Source: Rhodocyclaceae bacterium UBA6160 (GTDB lineage: Bacteria > Pseudomonadota > Gammaproteobacteria > Burkholderiales > Rhodocyclaceae). From it: DNA of 10,921 nucleotides. Below the pieces are notes generated by a model. It did no database searches and was not told the DNA's origin. It saw only the letters and a program-made list of their open reading frames with translations. The stretch lies in NCBI GenBank assembly GCA_002422995.1, contig DIUK01000010.1, positions 1-10,921 of the forward strand. Direction: 5' to 3'. Made by a program: the position numbers and the translations under genes. Position 1 is the stretch's first letter, and the number at the start of each line of letters is the position of its first letter. This document shows, one piece after another, positions 1 to 6,449 of the stretch.

Positions 1-104
1 GGCAGCGCGGCCTCGGCGACCGTCAGCGCAATCGCCGCTGCCGCATAGCGCGCGATGCGGCGGTCATCTTCGGTTACCGGCAGTTCAATAGTTGAGCGAG
101 TCAT
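1..104 (-). CDS. Gx transporter family protein (N-terminal fragment, runs off left edge)
   Basis: Reading the minus strand from the ATG at 104 gives 34 codons with no stop, beginning MTRSTIELPVTEDDRRIARY and continuing into an Ala-rich hydrophobic run ending TVAEAAL, where the window stops. This matches the start of the Gx transporter family (also annotated as heptaprenyl diphosphate synthase component I), small multi-spanning membrane proteins whose first helix ends near an E-x-x-L-P motif. The start lies inside the last codons of the NusG-domain-II gene, overlapping it by 20 nt (85-104), which implies translational coupling. These two families are often neighbours, which supports the call more than the short sequence alone. 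The substrate of the family is unsettled. Confidence 0.7.
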   Translation of the reverse strand, partial: MTRSTIELPVTEDDRRIARYAAAAIALTVAEAAL

Positions 105-528
105 AGTTGGCATCGCGTCCACTGAGTTGCAGCGTGATGTGGCTCGGCGCGCAAATCGCCACTGAGCCTGCACGCGTCAGCCAGCCTTGCTGCACGCAAT
201 ACTGGCGCGGGCCGGGGTCAGACAAAACCCGCGCGCGGCCGGGTTGCACTTCGATCACTGTCACACCCAAGGCGCCATCAACAGACACTTTGCGTGCGCT
301 GTTAAGGCTCAATTCAACTATCGTTTTGCCATCACGCTTCACTATGGCCCGATCAGCCACGCCGCCGTGCCACAATAGTGTGTAAGACGAAACCACGACG
401 ATGCTGCCCAGCAGCAAGACCAACCAGTCACCTACTTTGAGTGCTTGATGCCAGGCTTGAACAGCCTCGCCACCCCGCCAGGCTGCATTGAACAGCGCAC
501 GCAGATCGTCAGGCAATCCGGCTTTCAT
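85..528 (-). CDS. NusG domain II-containing membrane-anchored protein
   Basis: A 147-residue protein with a hydrophilic N-terminal stretch of about 33 residues, one hydrophobic segment (about 35-53), then a small beta-rich domain. The domain carries the pattern of the NusG domain II (DUF1312) family: V-x-V-I-E-V-x-P-G-x-A-R-V (about 88-101), then S-D-P, C111, Q-G-W-L (114-117), G121, C126, A-P. The two cysteines and the G-W motif are typical. Only one Met is available, so the ATG at 528 is used, although the N-terminus is longer than in many relatives and the Shine-Dalgarno is weak. It lies 35 nt after rapZ and overlaps the Gx transporter gene downstream. Family function is unknown. Relatives are membrane-anchored, commonly paired with Gx transporters, and are not transcription elongation factors despite the name. 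Confidence 0.82.
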   Translation of the reverse strand: MKAGLPDDLRALFNAAWRGGEAVQAWHQALKVGDWLVLLLGSIVVVSSYTLLWHGGVADRAIVKRDGKTIVELSLNSARKVSVDGALGVTVIEVQPGRARVLSDPGPRQYCVQQGWLTRAGSVAICAPSHITLQLSGRDANYDSLNY

Positions 529-563
529 TGCATTGGCTTATTCCACTACTTTTTGCGCTGGAT

Positions 564-1406
564 TCATTCCGTCAAGGTGCGATGACGCACCAACACATTG
601 GCCTGGTCGCGAAAATGACCCGCCAGCCGTTCAGCCAGATACACCGAACGATGTTGTCCGCCAGTGCAGCCAATCGCCACCGTGAGATACACGCGATTAT
701 CACGTTTATAAGCGGGTAGCCACGAGCTGACAAAACGGCAGATGTCTTCTTCCATGCGGCACACTTCGGGCTCGGCGGCGAGAAAATTGATCACCTCGGC
801 GTCCCGCCCGGTCTGGGGACGCAAGAGCGGATCGTAATGGGGGTTGGGCAGACAGCGCACATCAAACACCAGGTCGGCGTCCAGCGGCAAGCCATGTTTA
901 AAGCCGAAGGATTCGAATAGCAGCGTAATGCCATGCTGAGTACCTGCCGCGATAAAGTCTTTCACCCAGGCACGCAACGCATTAGCACGTAAATCGCTGG
1001 TGTCCATATGATGGCCGATAGCAGAAAAAAAGGTCAGCGCTTCACGTTCATGCTGAATAGCCTCTTCTAAGGTGACATTATTACGCGCCATTGGATGCCG
1101 CCGTCGCGTTTCAGAAAAACGCTGAATCAAAATATCCGTTCGCGTATCCAGAAAAATAAGCTGCAACTGAAAGCCTTCCATTTCCAGCTGCTTAAGCTGG
1201 GGAGGCAGCGTTGCAATAGATGAGCCTCCCCGCATATCAATCGCAACGGCCAGCTGTTCTTCTCCTGTCATGCTCAGGTGACGCACAAGATCGGAAAGCA
1301 AAGGAGCTGGCAAATTATCTACACAATAATATGCCGCATCCTCCAACACCTTAAGCGCAATGGATTTCCCTGATCCAGACAACCCGCTAATAAGAACGAC
1401 TTTCAT
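564..1406 (-). CDS. rapZ: RapZ RNase adapter / nucleotide-binding protein (YvcJ/YhbJ family)
   Basis: A 280-residue protein of normal family length. The N-terminal P-loop domain has Walker A G8-L-S-G-S-G-K-S15, an A-I-D-M-R strand (55-59) and F-L-D-T-R (85-89). The C-terminal half carries the family hallmarks F-G-F-K-H-G-L-P (167-174), D-V-R-C-L-P-N-P (182-189) and G-C-T-G-G-Q-H-R-S-V-Y (246-256). In E. coli, RapZ senses glucosamine-6-phosphate and directs RNase E to the sRNA GlmZ, so controlling GlmS and cell-wall precursor supply. Outside enterobacteria the RNA target is uncertain. I chose the Met at 1406 because relatives begin M-x-x-V-L-I-S-G. An in-frame ATG at 1442 would add 12 residues not seen in the family. 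The usual hprK/ptsN neighbours are not in view. Instead it leads into the NusG-II/Gx pair 35 nt downstream. Confidence 0.95.
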   Translation of the reverse strand: MKVVLISGLSGSGKSIALKVLEDAAYYCVDNLPAPLLSDLVRHLSMTGEEQLAVAIDMRGGSSIATLPPQLKQLEMEGFQLQLIFLDTRTDILIQRFSETRRRHPMARNNVTLEEAIQHEREALTFFSAIGHHMDTSDLRANALRAWVKDFIAAGTQHGITLLFESFGFKHGLPLDADLVFDVRCLPNPHYDPLLRPQTGRDAEVINFLAAEPEVCRMEEDICRFVSSWLPAYKRDNRVYLTVAIGCTGGQHRSVYLAERLAGHFRDQANVLVRHRTLTE

Positions 1407-1431
1407 GACTTCTGGCCTCAGTATCTCTCGT

Positions 1432-1462
1432 TTAATAACCACTCAATGCTTTTTTAAGACAA
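1432..1462 (-). promoter_or_regulatory. possible sigma-70-like promoter for rapZ
   Basis: On the minus strand TTGTCT (1462-1457) and TTATTA (1438-1433) are separated by 18 nt, and the -10 ends 26 nt before the rapZ ATG. The -35 is fair and the -10 is weak. AT-rich sequence makes chance matches likely, so this is only a candidate. Confidence 0.22.
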
Positions 1463-1543
1463 CGCTGATTAAGTCGTTTTATCCATATTCAACAAGCTCG
1501 CCATGAACGGCACCCGGTGAAGGACTTAAGAGTCCTGTCTTAA
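1454..1543. repeat. nested inverted repeats upstream of rapZ
   Basis: A perfect 6-bp stem AGGACT / AGTCCT with a 4-nt loop lies at 1521-1536. A second inverted repeat, TTAAGAC at 1454-1460 and GTCTTAA at 1537-1543, encloses it. No T-run follows the small hairpin on either strand, so it is not a classical terminator. The outer arm at 1454-1460 overlaps the candidate rapZ promoter. Role unknown: it could be an operator, an mRNA 5' structure or chance. Confidence 0.3.
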
Positions 1544-1634
1544 CGAACAGAAATCGAACAGACGCCGAGCACATATATTCTGACACGCATTGATGGATGT
1601 TATCACTCTGTCTTGCTCTCTCATTGCGCTTTAT

Positions 1635-1832
1635 CTAGCTAGCTCGTGCCGGGTCAACAGCGCGCACCAAAACGGCTTGTAACACTTGCTGTTTTTCGAC
1701 ACGCGACATTTGGCTCCACCCAGAAATTTCATCCAAAGTGCGATAACAGCCCAAGCAAAGCTGACCTTCCATACGACATACGTTAATGCAAGGTGAAGGA
1801 ATAGGCGACAATGCCTGCTTATTCAATTTCAT
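1635..1832 (-). CDS. DUF1289 domain-containing small cysteine-rich protein
   Basis: A 65-residue protein starting MKLNKQ at 1832, behind a G-rich ribosome-binding stretch (GGGGGC, about 7 nt upstream). It carries the DUF1289 signature S-P-C-I-N-V-C (about 13-19), then C-L-G-C-Y-R-T-L-D-E-I (about 26-36) and W-S-x-M-S. Four cysteines in a C-x3-C-x6-C-x2-C arrangement could bind a metal ion, though this has not been shown for the family as far as I know. Family members are short, widespread in Proteobacteria and functionally uncharacterised. It is 265 nt downstream of the HMG-CoA lyase on the same strand. A start at 1901 is possible in frame but would add residues unlike the family. It ends in TAG at 1635. 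Confidence 0.88.
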   Translation of the reverse strand: MKLNKQALSPIPSPCINVCRMEGQLCLGCYRTLDEISGWSQMSRVEKQQVLQAVLVRAVDPARAS

Positions 1833-1941
1833 GGTGTTGCCCCCGTGCCCAGAACAAGTTAAACCTTTGGCATAAAAAATTGCCTTGCGGAAGAAAAGCA
1901 AAAATACTCAGCAAGATTAGGGTTAACACGCAGTTATTCAC
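1819..1941 (-). CDS. possible 40-residue hydrophobic peptide (GTG start)
   Basis: A GTG at 1941 opens a 40-codon frame beginning M/V-N-N-C-V-L-T-L-I-L-L-S-I-F-A-F-L-P and ending in TAA at 1819. It overlaps the DUF1289 start by 14 nt. The first 18 residues look like a signal peptide or single membrane helix. A GAG-containing weak ribosome site lies just upstream. The start codon's first base is the last paired base of the hairpin at 1941-1965. I recognise no family, and a frame this short can arise by chance, so this is a candidate leader peptide or small membrane protein only. Confidence 0.18.
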   Translation of the reverse strand: MNNCVLTLILLSIFAFLPQGNFLCQRFNLFWARGQHHEIE

Positions 1942-1965
1942 GCCGTCTCATCAGCCACTACGGCG
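1941..1965. other. stem-loop in the lyase-DUF1289 gap
   Basis: CGCCGT (1941-1946) pairs perfectly with ACGGCG (1960-1965) around a 13-nt loop. No T-run follows on either strand, so it is not a standard terminator. It abuts the GTG of the small frame at 1819-1941 and the larger stem-loop at 1981-2011. Confidence 0.4.
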
Positions 1966-1980
1966 AGGATACCCGCCCGC

Positions 1981-2011
1981 GTCCCGCCAGGGAATACTAT
2001 CCCTTCGGGAC
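1981..2011. other. strong 31-nt imperfect stem-loop, lyase-DUF1289 gap
   Basis: GTCCCG (1981-1986) pairs with CGGGAC (2006-2011). After an asymmetric internal loop (CC opposite T), AGGGA (1989-1993) pairs with TCCCT (2000-2004) around the six-base loop ATACTA. This gives 11 base pairs, eight of them G-C. No poly-T follows in either direction. It could stabilise the 3' end of the lyase mRNA, mark a processing site or be part of a structured RNA. Confidence 0.45.
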
Positions 2012-2059
2012 ATAAAACGGGAATCCCAGGTCTGCAAAGCCGAGCATTTTTTGCCTGAC

Positions 2060-2077
2060 CCTCTTGTAGCGCAGAGG
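2060..2077. other. small stem-loop just downstream of the HMG-CoA lyase stop
   Basis: CCTCT (2060-2064) pairs with AGAGG (2073-2077) around an 8-nt loop, about 20 nt past the lyase stop codon. On the minus strand it is followed by GTCAGGC and six A residues, not T, so it is not a classical terminator. It is the weakest of the three hairpins in this gap. Confidence 0.25.
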
Positions 2078-2097
2078 CTTTACCAGCACCGACATGC

Positions 2098-3012
2098 TCA
2101 CGCACCTCGTGCTCGTTGAGCCAATCGGGCAGTTGCCACGCGTGACACAGGCACACGCCCCAGTTGAGAAGAAATCCATGCGGCAGTATCCACTAACATT
2201 TCCAGATTCACCCCGCACTCAATCCCGCAGCCTTGCAACAACCAAACCACGTCTTCAGTCGCCACATTACCCAAAGCACCCGGAGCATAGGGGCAGCCAC
2301 CCAATCCAGCAACAGAGCTATCAAACACCGACACACCCATTTCCAATGCAGCATACACATTGGCAATTGCCATGCCCCACGTGTCATGAAAATGCCCAGC
2401 AAGTTTTTTTAATGGCACCCACCGCGCAACAGCTTCTATCATCAGCTTGGTTTTTTCAGGCGTCCCTGTGCCGATGGTATCGCCCAAGCTCACCTCATAG
2501 CACCCCATCGCAAACAAAGCACGCGCTACTTCGGCAACTGCCTGAGGTTTAATTCCCCCCTCATAAGGACAACCGAGCGCGCAAGACACATAACCCCGCA
2601 CTTTGATATGTTGAACCTTGGCCGCTTCTACCACCACACGGCAACGCTCAAGCGACTCGCTAATCGAACAATGCGTATTTTTTTGCGAAAAAGTTTCCGA
2701 TGCAGCACTGAATACACTGACCTCTTTTGCACCCGCCTTAATCGCCGCCTCAAAACCCTGTTGATTCGGCGTAAGTACCGGATAAGCAACGCCAGGCAAT
2801 GGCTGAATTGCCGCAAACACAGCCGCTGCATCTGCCATTTGCGGCACCCATTTGGACGACACAAAGGCAGTCGCTTCAATGGTATGTAACCCGGCCAAAG
2901 CCAAACGATGAATCAACTCAACTTTGATGTCTGTTGAAATCAACTGCTTTTCGTTTTGCAACCCGTCACGCGGCCCCACTTCAACGAGTCGAACTTTACT
3001 GGGGAGTGTCAT
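2098..3012 (-). CDS. liuE: hydroxymethylglutaryl-CoA lyase
   Basis: A 304-residue TIM-barrel lyase of standard bacterial length. It cleaves (S)-HMG-CoA to acetoacetate and acetyl-CoA, the last step of leucine breakdown. Visible landmarks: E-V-G-P-R-D-G-L-Q-N-E at 11-21 (catalytic Arg15, metal ligand Asp16), T-I-E-A-T-A-F-V-S (44-52), S-L-G-D-T-I-G (175-181), metal ligands in G-H-F-H-D (H207, H209), and the G-G-C-P-Y-A-P-G loop with catalytic Cys240. I placed the start at the Met at 3012, giving M-T-L-P-S-K-V-R-L-V as in relatives; an upstream in-frame start at 3087 would add 25 atypical residues. The ribosome site is weak. It faces away from the MFS gene across a 135-nt divergent spacer. The symbol reflects the carboxylase and hydratase nearby. 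Confidence 0.94.
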   Translation of the reverse strand: MTLPSKVRLVEVGPRDGLQNEKQLISTDIKVELIHRLALAGLHTIEATAFVSSKWVPQMADAAAVFAAIQPLPGVAYPVLTPNQQGFEAAIKAGAKEVSVFSAASETFSQKNTHCSISESLERCRVVVEAAKVQHIKVRGYVSCALGCPYEGGIKPQAVAEVARALFAMGCYEVSLGDTIGTGTPEKTKLMIEAVARWVPLKKLAGHFHDTWGMAIANVYAALEMGVSVFDSSVAGLGGCPYAPGALGNVATEDVVWLLQGCGIECGVNLEMLVDTAAWISSQLGRVPVSRVATARLAQRARGA

Positions 3013-3099
3013 GGAATGAAATAAACCAGAATGAAACAGCAAGTAGGCCTCTATTCTACCTTGGGCATCTCTCATGATCAGACGCATTTATGGGAAAAT

Positions 3100-3111
3100 G
3101 GCAAACTTGCC
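3100..3111. promoter_or_regulatory. inverted repeat in the divergent lyase/MFS spacer (candidate operator)
   Basis: GGCAA, two bases, TTGCC is a perfect 5+5 palindrome, 36 nt upstream of the MFS start and 87 nt upstream of the lyase start. Its place between divergent genes suits a repressor site. However, it is short, and no regulator gene is in view to pair with it. Confidence 0.25.
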
Positions 3112-3147
3112 GATCGCTTTTCAAGCAGGCCAATCACGCGTTACCCC

Positions 3148-4377
3148 ATGACCTCTCCAAACCCCACGCCGCATCAGCCTATCCCAAAAGGGTTCGCGCC
3201 AATGATTGCAATTCTTACTGCAATTGGTCCTTTTTCCATCTCGATGTACTTGCCTGCGTTCCCAGATATCAGTGCAAATCTAGGGGCAACCCCCATTCAA
3301 GTTCAACAAACACTCGCTGCTTATCTTGTACCTTTTGCATTCATGATGCTCTGGCACGGCAGTATTTCTGATGCCATTGGCCGCAGAAAAGTCATTCTCG
3401 CCGGACTGCTGGCTTATACCGTCGCTGGCTTGATCTGCTTTTTTGCACAGAATATTTTGATGCTCTCACTTGGCCGCGCTTTACAAGGTATTGCTGCAGG
3501 TGCTGGCATGTCTGTTGGTCGCGCTACGGTGCTGGATCTTCTCAAAGGCGCTGCCGCGCAGCGTTTGATGGCTCGCATTTCCATGCTGTTCGCTCTGGCA
3601 CCTGCCATCTCACCTTTATTGGGGAGCCTGCTCGCCACCGCCTTCGGTTGGCGTGCCGTGTTTGCTTGTTTGACAATCATAGGCGGCGCGCTGCTTTACA
3701 CCGTCTGGCGTTTCTTGCCTGAAACACTACCGCTGGAAAGTCGCCAACCGTTCAAGGCAAAAGCATTACTACACGCGTATGGTCAAGCTTTGCGCATGCC
3801 TAAATTTACCTTTCTGTGCCTTGCGCTTTCCATCAGCGTTAATGGCTCGATGATTTATATTCTCTCTGCGCCACACTTCTTGCAGGCAGTGGCTGATACC
3901 CAGTTCAGCAGCTTTGCCTGGCTTTTCGTCTCCGTCGGCCTGGGTATGGTTTTAGGCTCCTATGCCAACTCACGCAGTGCCGGGAAAGTTAGCGCAAAAA
4001 AGACATTGCAACTTGGTTTTTCGGTCATGCTGCTGGGCTGCATTACCAATTTTTTGACAGTTTGGTTACTCCCTGTCGGCTTGCCGCAGAACATCATCGG
4101 CGTGCTGATTTATACATTCGGGCTAGCCTTGACCATGCCCAGTCTGCAACTCATGGCGCTAGAGCAACTACCTGCGCGACGCGGCCTGGCATCCAGCCTG
4201 CTTGGTTCATTTCAAGTCGGCATGAATGGCTTTACTTCCATCATCATCGCACCACTTATGTGGCACAGTGCAGCCACCATGTCGTTTGCAATGAGCGGCT
4301 ACTGGCTGATAGGTTTATTGGCATTGACCATCAGTTGGTATTACCATCGCAGGCCGGCAGGTCAAGTACGCAATTAG
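3148..4377 (+). CDS. MFS multidrug exporter, Bcr/CflA type
   Basis: A 409-residue inner-membrane protein with about 12 hydrophobic segments, the expected size for drug:H+ antiporter-1 transporters. The first helix contains P-F-S-I-S-M-Y-L-P-A-F-P (28-39), close to the D-M-Y-L-P-A-x-P pattern of Bcr/CflA. The cytoplasmic loop 2-3 has motif A, G71-S-I-S-D-A-I-G-R-R-K81. Helix 4 has R110-A-L-Q-G, and helix 5 a motif-C-like A-P-A-I-S-P-L-L-G (151-159). The start at 3148 leaves a short proline-rich tail before helix 1; an in-frame ATG at 3031 would reach into the divergent spacer, and the ribosome site at 3148 is poor. This is the only plus-strand gene. It converges on the carboxylase with overlapping stop codons. 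The substrate cannot be inferred; bicyclomycin, chloramphenicol or an unrelated metabolite are all possible. Confidence 0.88.
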   Translation: MTSPNPTPHQPIPKGFAPMIAILTAIGPFSISMYLPAFPDISANLGATPIQVQQTLAAYLVPFAFMMLWHGSISDAIGRRKVILAGLLAYTVAGLICFFAQNILMLSLGRALQGIAAGAGMSVGRATVLDLLKGAAAQRLMARISMLFALAPAISPLLGSLLATAFGWRAVFACLTIIGGALLYTVWRFLPETLPLESRQPFKAKALLHAYGQALRMPKFTFLCLALSISVNGSMIYILSAPHFLQAVADTQFSSFAWLFVSVGLGMVLGSYANSRSAGKVSAKKTLQLGFSVMLLGCITNFLTVWLLPVGLPQNIIGVLIYTFGLALTMPSLQLMALEQLPARRGLASSLLGSFQVGMNGFTSIIIAPLMWHSAATMSFAMSGYWLIGLLALTISWYYHRRPAGQVRN

Positions 4378-6440
4378 CTAACCAATGCATCACTTGAATC
4401 ACCTCCTGGCGCGTCCTCCGTATCCCTTGCCTCAAAGGCAAGCAAGACGACTCCTTCAGCAACCGTGTCTCCTGCGGCAAAATGAAAATCAAGAACGACC
4501 CCTGCGCTGGGTGCTGCAATCGTGTGCTCCATTTTCATCGCCTCAAGAATCAGCAAGGGTGCGCCTTTAACAACAGGCTTACCCGGTGAAGCAAGCAAGG
4601 CAATGACTTTTCCCGGCATCGGCGACATGACGCTACCCTCGGCCACGACTTGATTGCCCACATAGCTTAGCGGGTCAATCAATGTCAGCACCTGCGATGT
4701 GCCGTGCATAAAAACATGGCGCTTATCTGCGGCCGGAATCACCGTGACGGTATATCGTCGCCCACCCAAATTCACATGCAATACACCCACATCATCCAAC
4801 GTGCCTGATGCCTCGATCTGCACACCATCCAACTCAAGCAAAAAACCGTTAAAGCAAACAGTAGCGCTTACTGTTTTTTCCACATCACCATAGGTTAACT
4901 TCAAGGTCTGTGGCACATTTCCAGTCACACGCCAACCTGATCGTTGATGCCATGGAGAAAATGGATCCTGGCTCGTGCTTGCCTGCTTTAGCGCGAGCTG
5001 CTGCATGCACAATAATTCAGCCAGCGCCGTACTCAGCCACACCTCGGGTAAAGGTTCGCTGCGTGGAGGAAACAAAAAGATTCTCTCCCTTTCAATCAAA
5101 CCCGTATCCAGATTCGCCGCAGCGAAAGCAGGGCAGGTTACTAATCGGGAAAGAAAGTCGACATTATTAGTCACACCGACAATTTCAACTTCAGCCAACG
5201 CTTGTTGCATACGCACGCATGCATGTGCTCGCGGCTCACTATCACTATCGTCCCAGACGATCAGCTTGGCGATCATTGGATCGTAATAAGGCGTAATCTC
5301 ATCCCCTGCCTCGACACCTGCATCCATACGCACAAAGGACGATTCTTCCGGATGAGAAAAATGCAGCACACGCCCTATGGAAGGCAAGAAACCTTTATCC
5401 GGATCTTCGGCATAAATACGCGCTTCCAGTGCATGGCCACGAATAATGATCTGCTCTTGCGCCAAAGGCAGCGTCTCACCAGCGCCGACTTTTAATTGCC
5501 ATTCGACCAAATCCAGCCCGGTAATCATTTCTGTCACCGGATGCTCGACTTGCAGCCGCGTATTCATCTCCATGAAGTAAAACGCCTCATCAGATGAAGC
5601 TCCCGGCACAATAAACTCTACCGTGCCTGCACCCACATAGCCTACAGCCTTGGCAGCATCAATCGCAGCCTTCCCCATCGCTGCACGACGTTCAGGGCTT
5701 AGCCCTGGCGCCGGCGCCTCTTCCAGCACTTTCTGATGTCGCCGCTGTACCGAACAATCTCGCTCGTACAAGTAGACGTAGTTTCCCTGGCTATCACCAA
5801 AAATCTGCACTTCAATATGACGTGCGGGTTGCAAATACTTTTCCAGCAACACATGTGCATCGCCAAAGCTCGCTTTGGCTTCACGCTGACAAGATGCAAG
5901 CGCATCCAGAAAGTCAGCGGCACTTGCCACCACGCGCATGCCTTTGCCACCACCACCAGCCGCCGCCTTGATGAGTACTGGATAGCCAATTGTATGGGCT
6001 TGCTGATGCAAAAAATCCGGTGTCTGCTGATCCCCGTGATACCCCGGCGTAAGGGGCACACCGGCTTTCTCCATCAATTGCTTAGCCGCTGATTTAGATC
6101 CCATGGCGCGAATGGCAGCAGCGGTTGGGCCAATAAAAATCAGCCCTGCGGCAAGGCAGGCATCCGCAAATGCGGCGTTTTCAGACAGAAATCCATAACC
6201 GGGATGAATCGCCTCTGCACCACTGATTTTCGCTGCTGCAATAATCTTATCTATTGCCAGATAAGAAGCCAAGGGCGTTGCTTCATCAATCCATACCGCT
6301 TCATCCGCCATACGCACATGCTTGGCCTGCATATCTGCTGATGAATAAACCGCCACCGTGCGTACTCCCATACGACGTGCCGTTTTGATAATACGGCAAG
6401 CAATCTCGCCACGATTCGCTATGAGAATTTTTGCAAACAT
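4374..6440 (-). CDS. liuD: 3-methylcrotonyl-CoA carboxylase alpha subunit (biotin carboxylase + biotin carrier)
   Basis: A 688-residue acyl-CoA carboxylase alpha chain. The biotin-carboxylase N-domain starts F-A-K-I-L-I-A-N-R-G-E-I-A (2-14). The ATP-grasp loop is G-G-G-G-K-G-M-R (162-169), H-I-E-V-Q (208-212) follows, and the carboxylation site is N-T-R-L-Q-V-E-H-P (293-301). A linker of about 140 residues leads to the C-terminal biotinyl domain, with E-A-M-K-M and biotin-accepting Lys636. Acetyl-, propionyl- and methylcrotonyl-specific chains look alike. The HMG-CoA lyase and hydratase nearby favour methylcrotonyl-CoA, the biotin step of leucine catabolism. The partner beta subunit is not in view, probably beyond the right edge. 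The start at 6440 is 4 nt after the GGDEF-EAL stop; a longer in-frame start would overlap that gene. Its TAA overlaps the MFS TAG at 4374-4377. Confidence 0.9.
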   Translation of the reverse strand: MFAKILIANRGEIACRIIKTARRMGVRTVAVYSSADMQAKHVRMADEAVWIDEATPLASYLAIDKIIAAAKISGAEAIHPGYGFLSENAAFADACLAAGLIFIGPTAAAIRAMGSKSAAKQLMEKAGVPLTPGYHGDQQTPDFLHQQAHTIGYPVLIKAAAGGGGKGMRVVASAADFLDALASCQREAKASFGDAHVLLEKYLQPARHIEVQIFGDSQGNYVYLYERDCSVQRRHQKVLEEAPAPGLSPERRAAMGKAAIDAAKAVGYVGAGTVEFIVPGASSDEAFYFMEMNTRLQVEHPVTEMITGLDLVEWQLKVGAGETLPLAQEQIIIRGHALEARIYAEDPDKGFLPSIGRVLHFSHPEESSFVRMDAGVEAGDEITPYYDPMIAKLIVWDDSDSEPRAHACVRMQQALAEVEIVGVTNNVDFLSRLVTCPAFAAANLDTGLIERERIFLFPPRSEPLPEVWLSTALAELLCMQQLALKQASTSQDPFSPWHQRSGWRVTGNVPQTLKLTYGDVEKTVSATVCFNGFLLELDGVQIEASGTLDDVGVLHVNLGGRRYTVTVIPAADKRHVFMHGTSQVLTLIDPLSYVGNQVVAEGSVMSPMPGKVIALLASPGKPVVKGAPLLILEAMKMEHTIAAPSAGVVLDFHFAAGDTVAEGVVLLAFEARDTEDAPGGDSSDALVS

Positions 6441-6449
6441 AGAGTCACC
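6441..6449 (-). promoter_or_regulatory. stop-to-start junction coupling the GGDEF-EAL gene to liuD
   Basis: On the minus strand the junction reads GGTGACTCTATG: the last Trp codon and TGA of the c-di-GMP gene supply a GGTGA Shine-Dalgarno-like element, followed by 4 nt and the liuD ATG. Ribosomes finishing the first gene would be placed to start the second. The spacing is slightly short, so coupling rather than independent initiation is likely. Confidence 0.5.

Noticed and set aside
1407..1442. Extended RapZ start at 1442
   Set aside because: The extra 12 residues precede the canonical M-K-V-V-L-I-S-G start and are not typical of the family.
1981..2011. Stem-loop as an intrinsic terminator for the lyase
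   Set aside because: The stem is good, but neither strand shows a T-run after it, so a standard terminator is not supported.
1938..2156. Minus-strand frame of 72 codons overlapping the lyase 3' end
   Set aside because: It overlaps the conserved lyase C-terminus in another frame, has no recognisable family or ribosome site, and its non-overlapping part coincides with the stem-loop region.
4062..4397. Plus-strand 111-codon frame inside the MFS gene
   Set aside because: It is a shadow of the exporter: composition and lack of any domain pattern argue against coding, and the MFS frame there encodes clear helices.
5736..6092. Plus-strand 118-codon frame opposite the carboxylase
   Set aside because: It lies antisense to the conserved ATP-grasp core, with no family resemblance.
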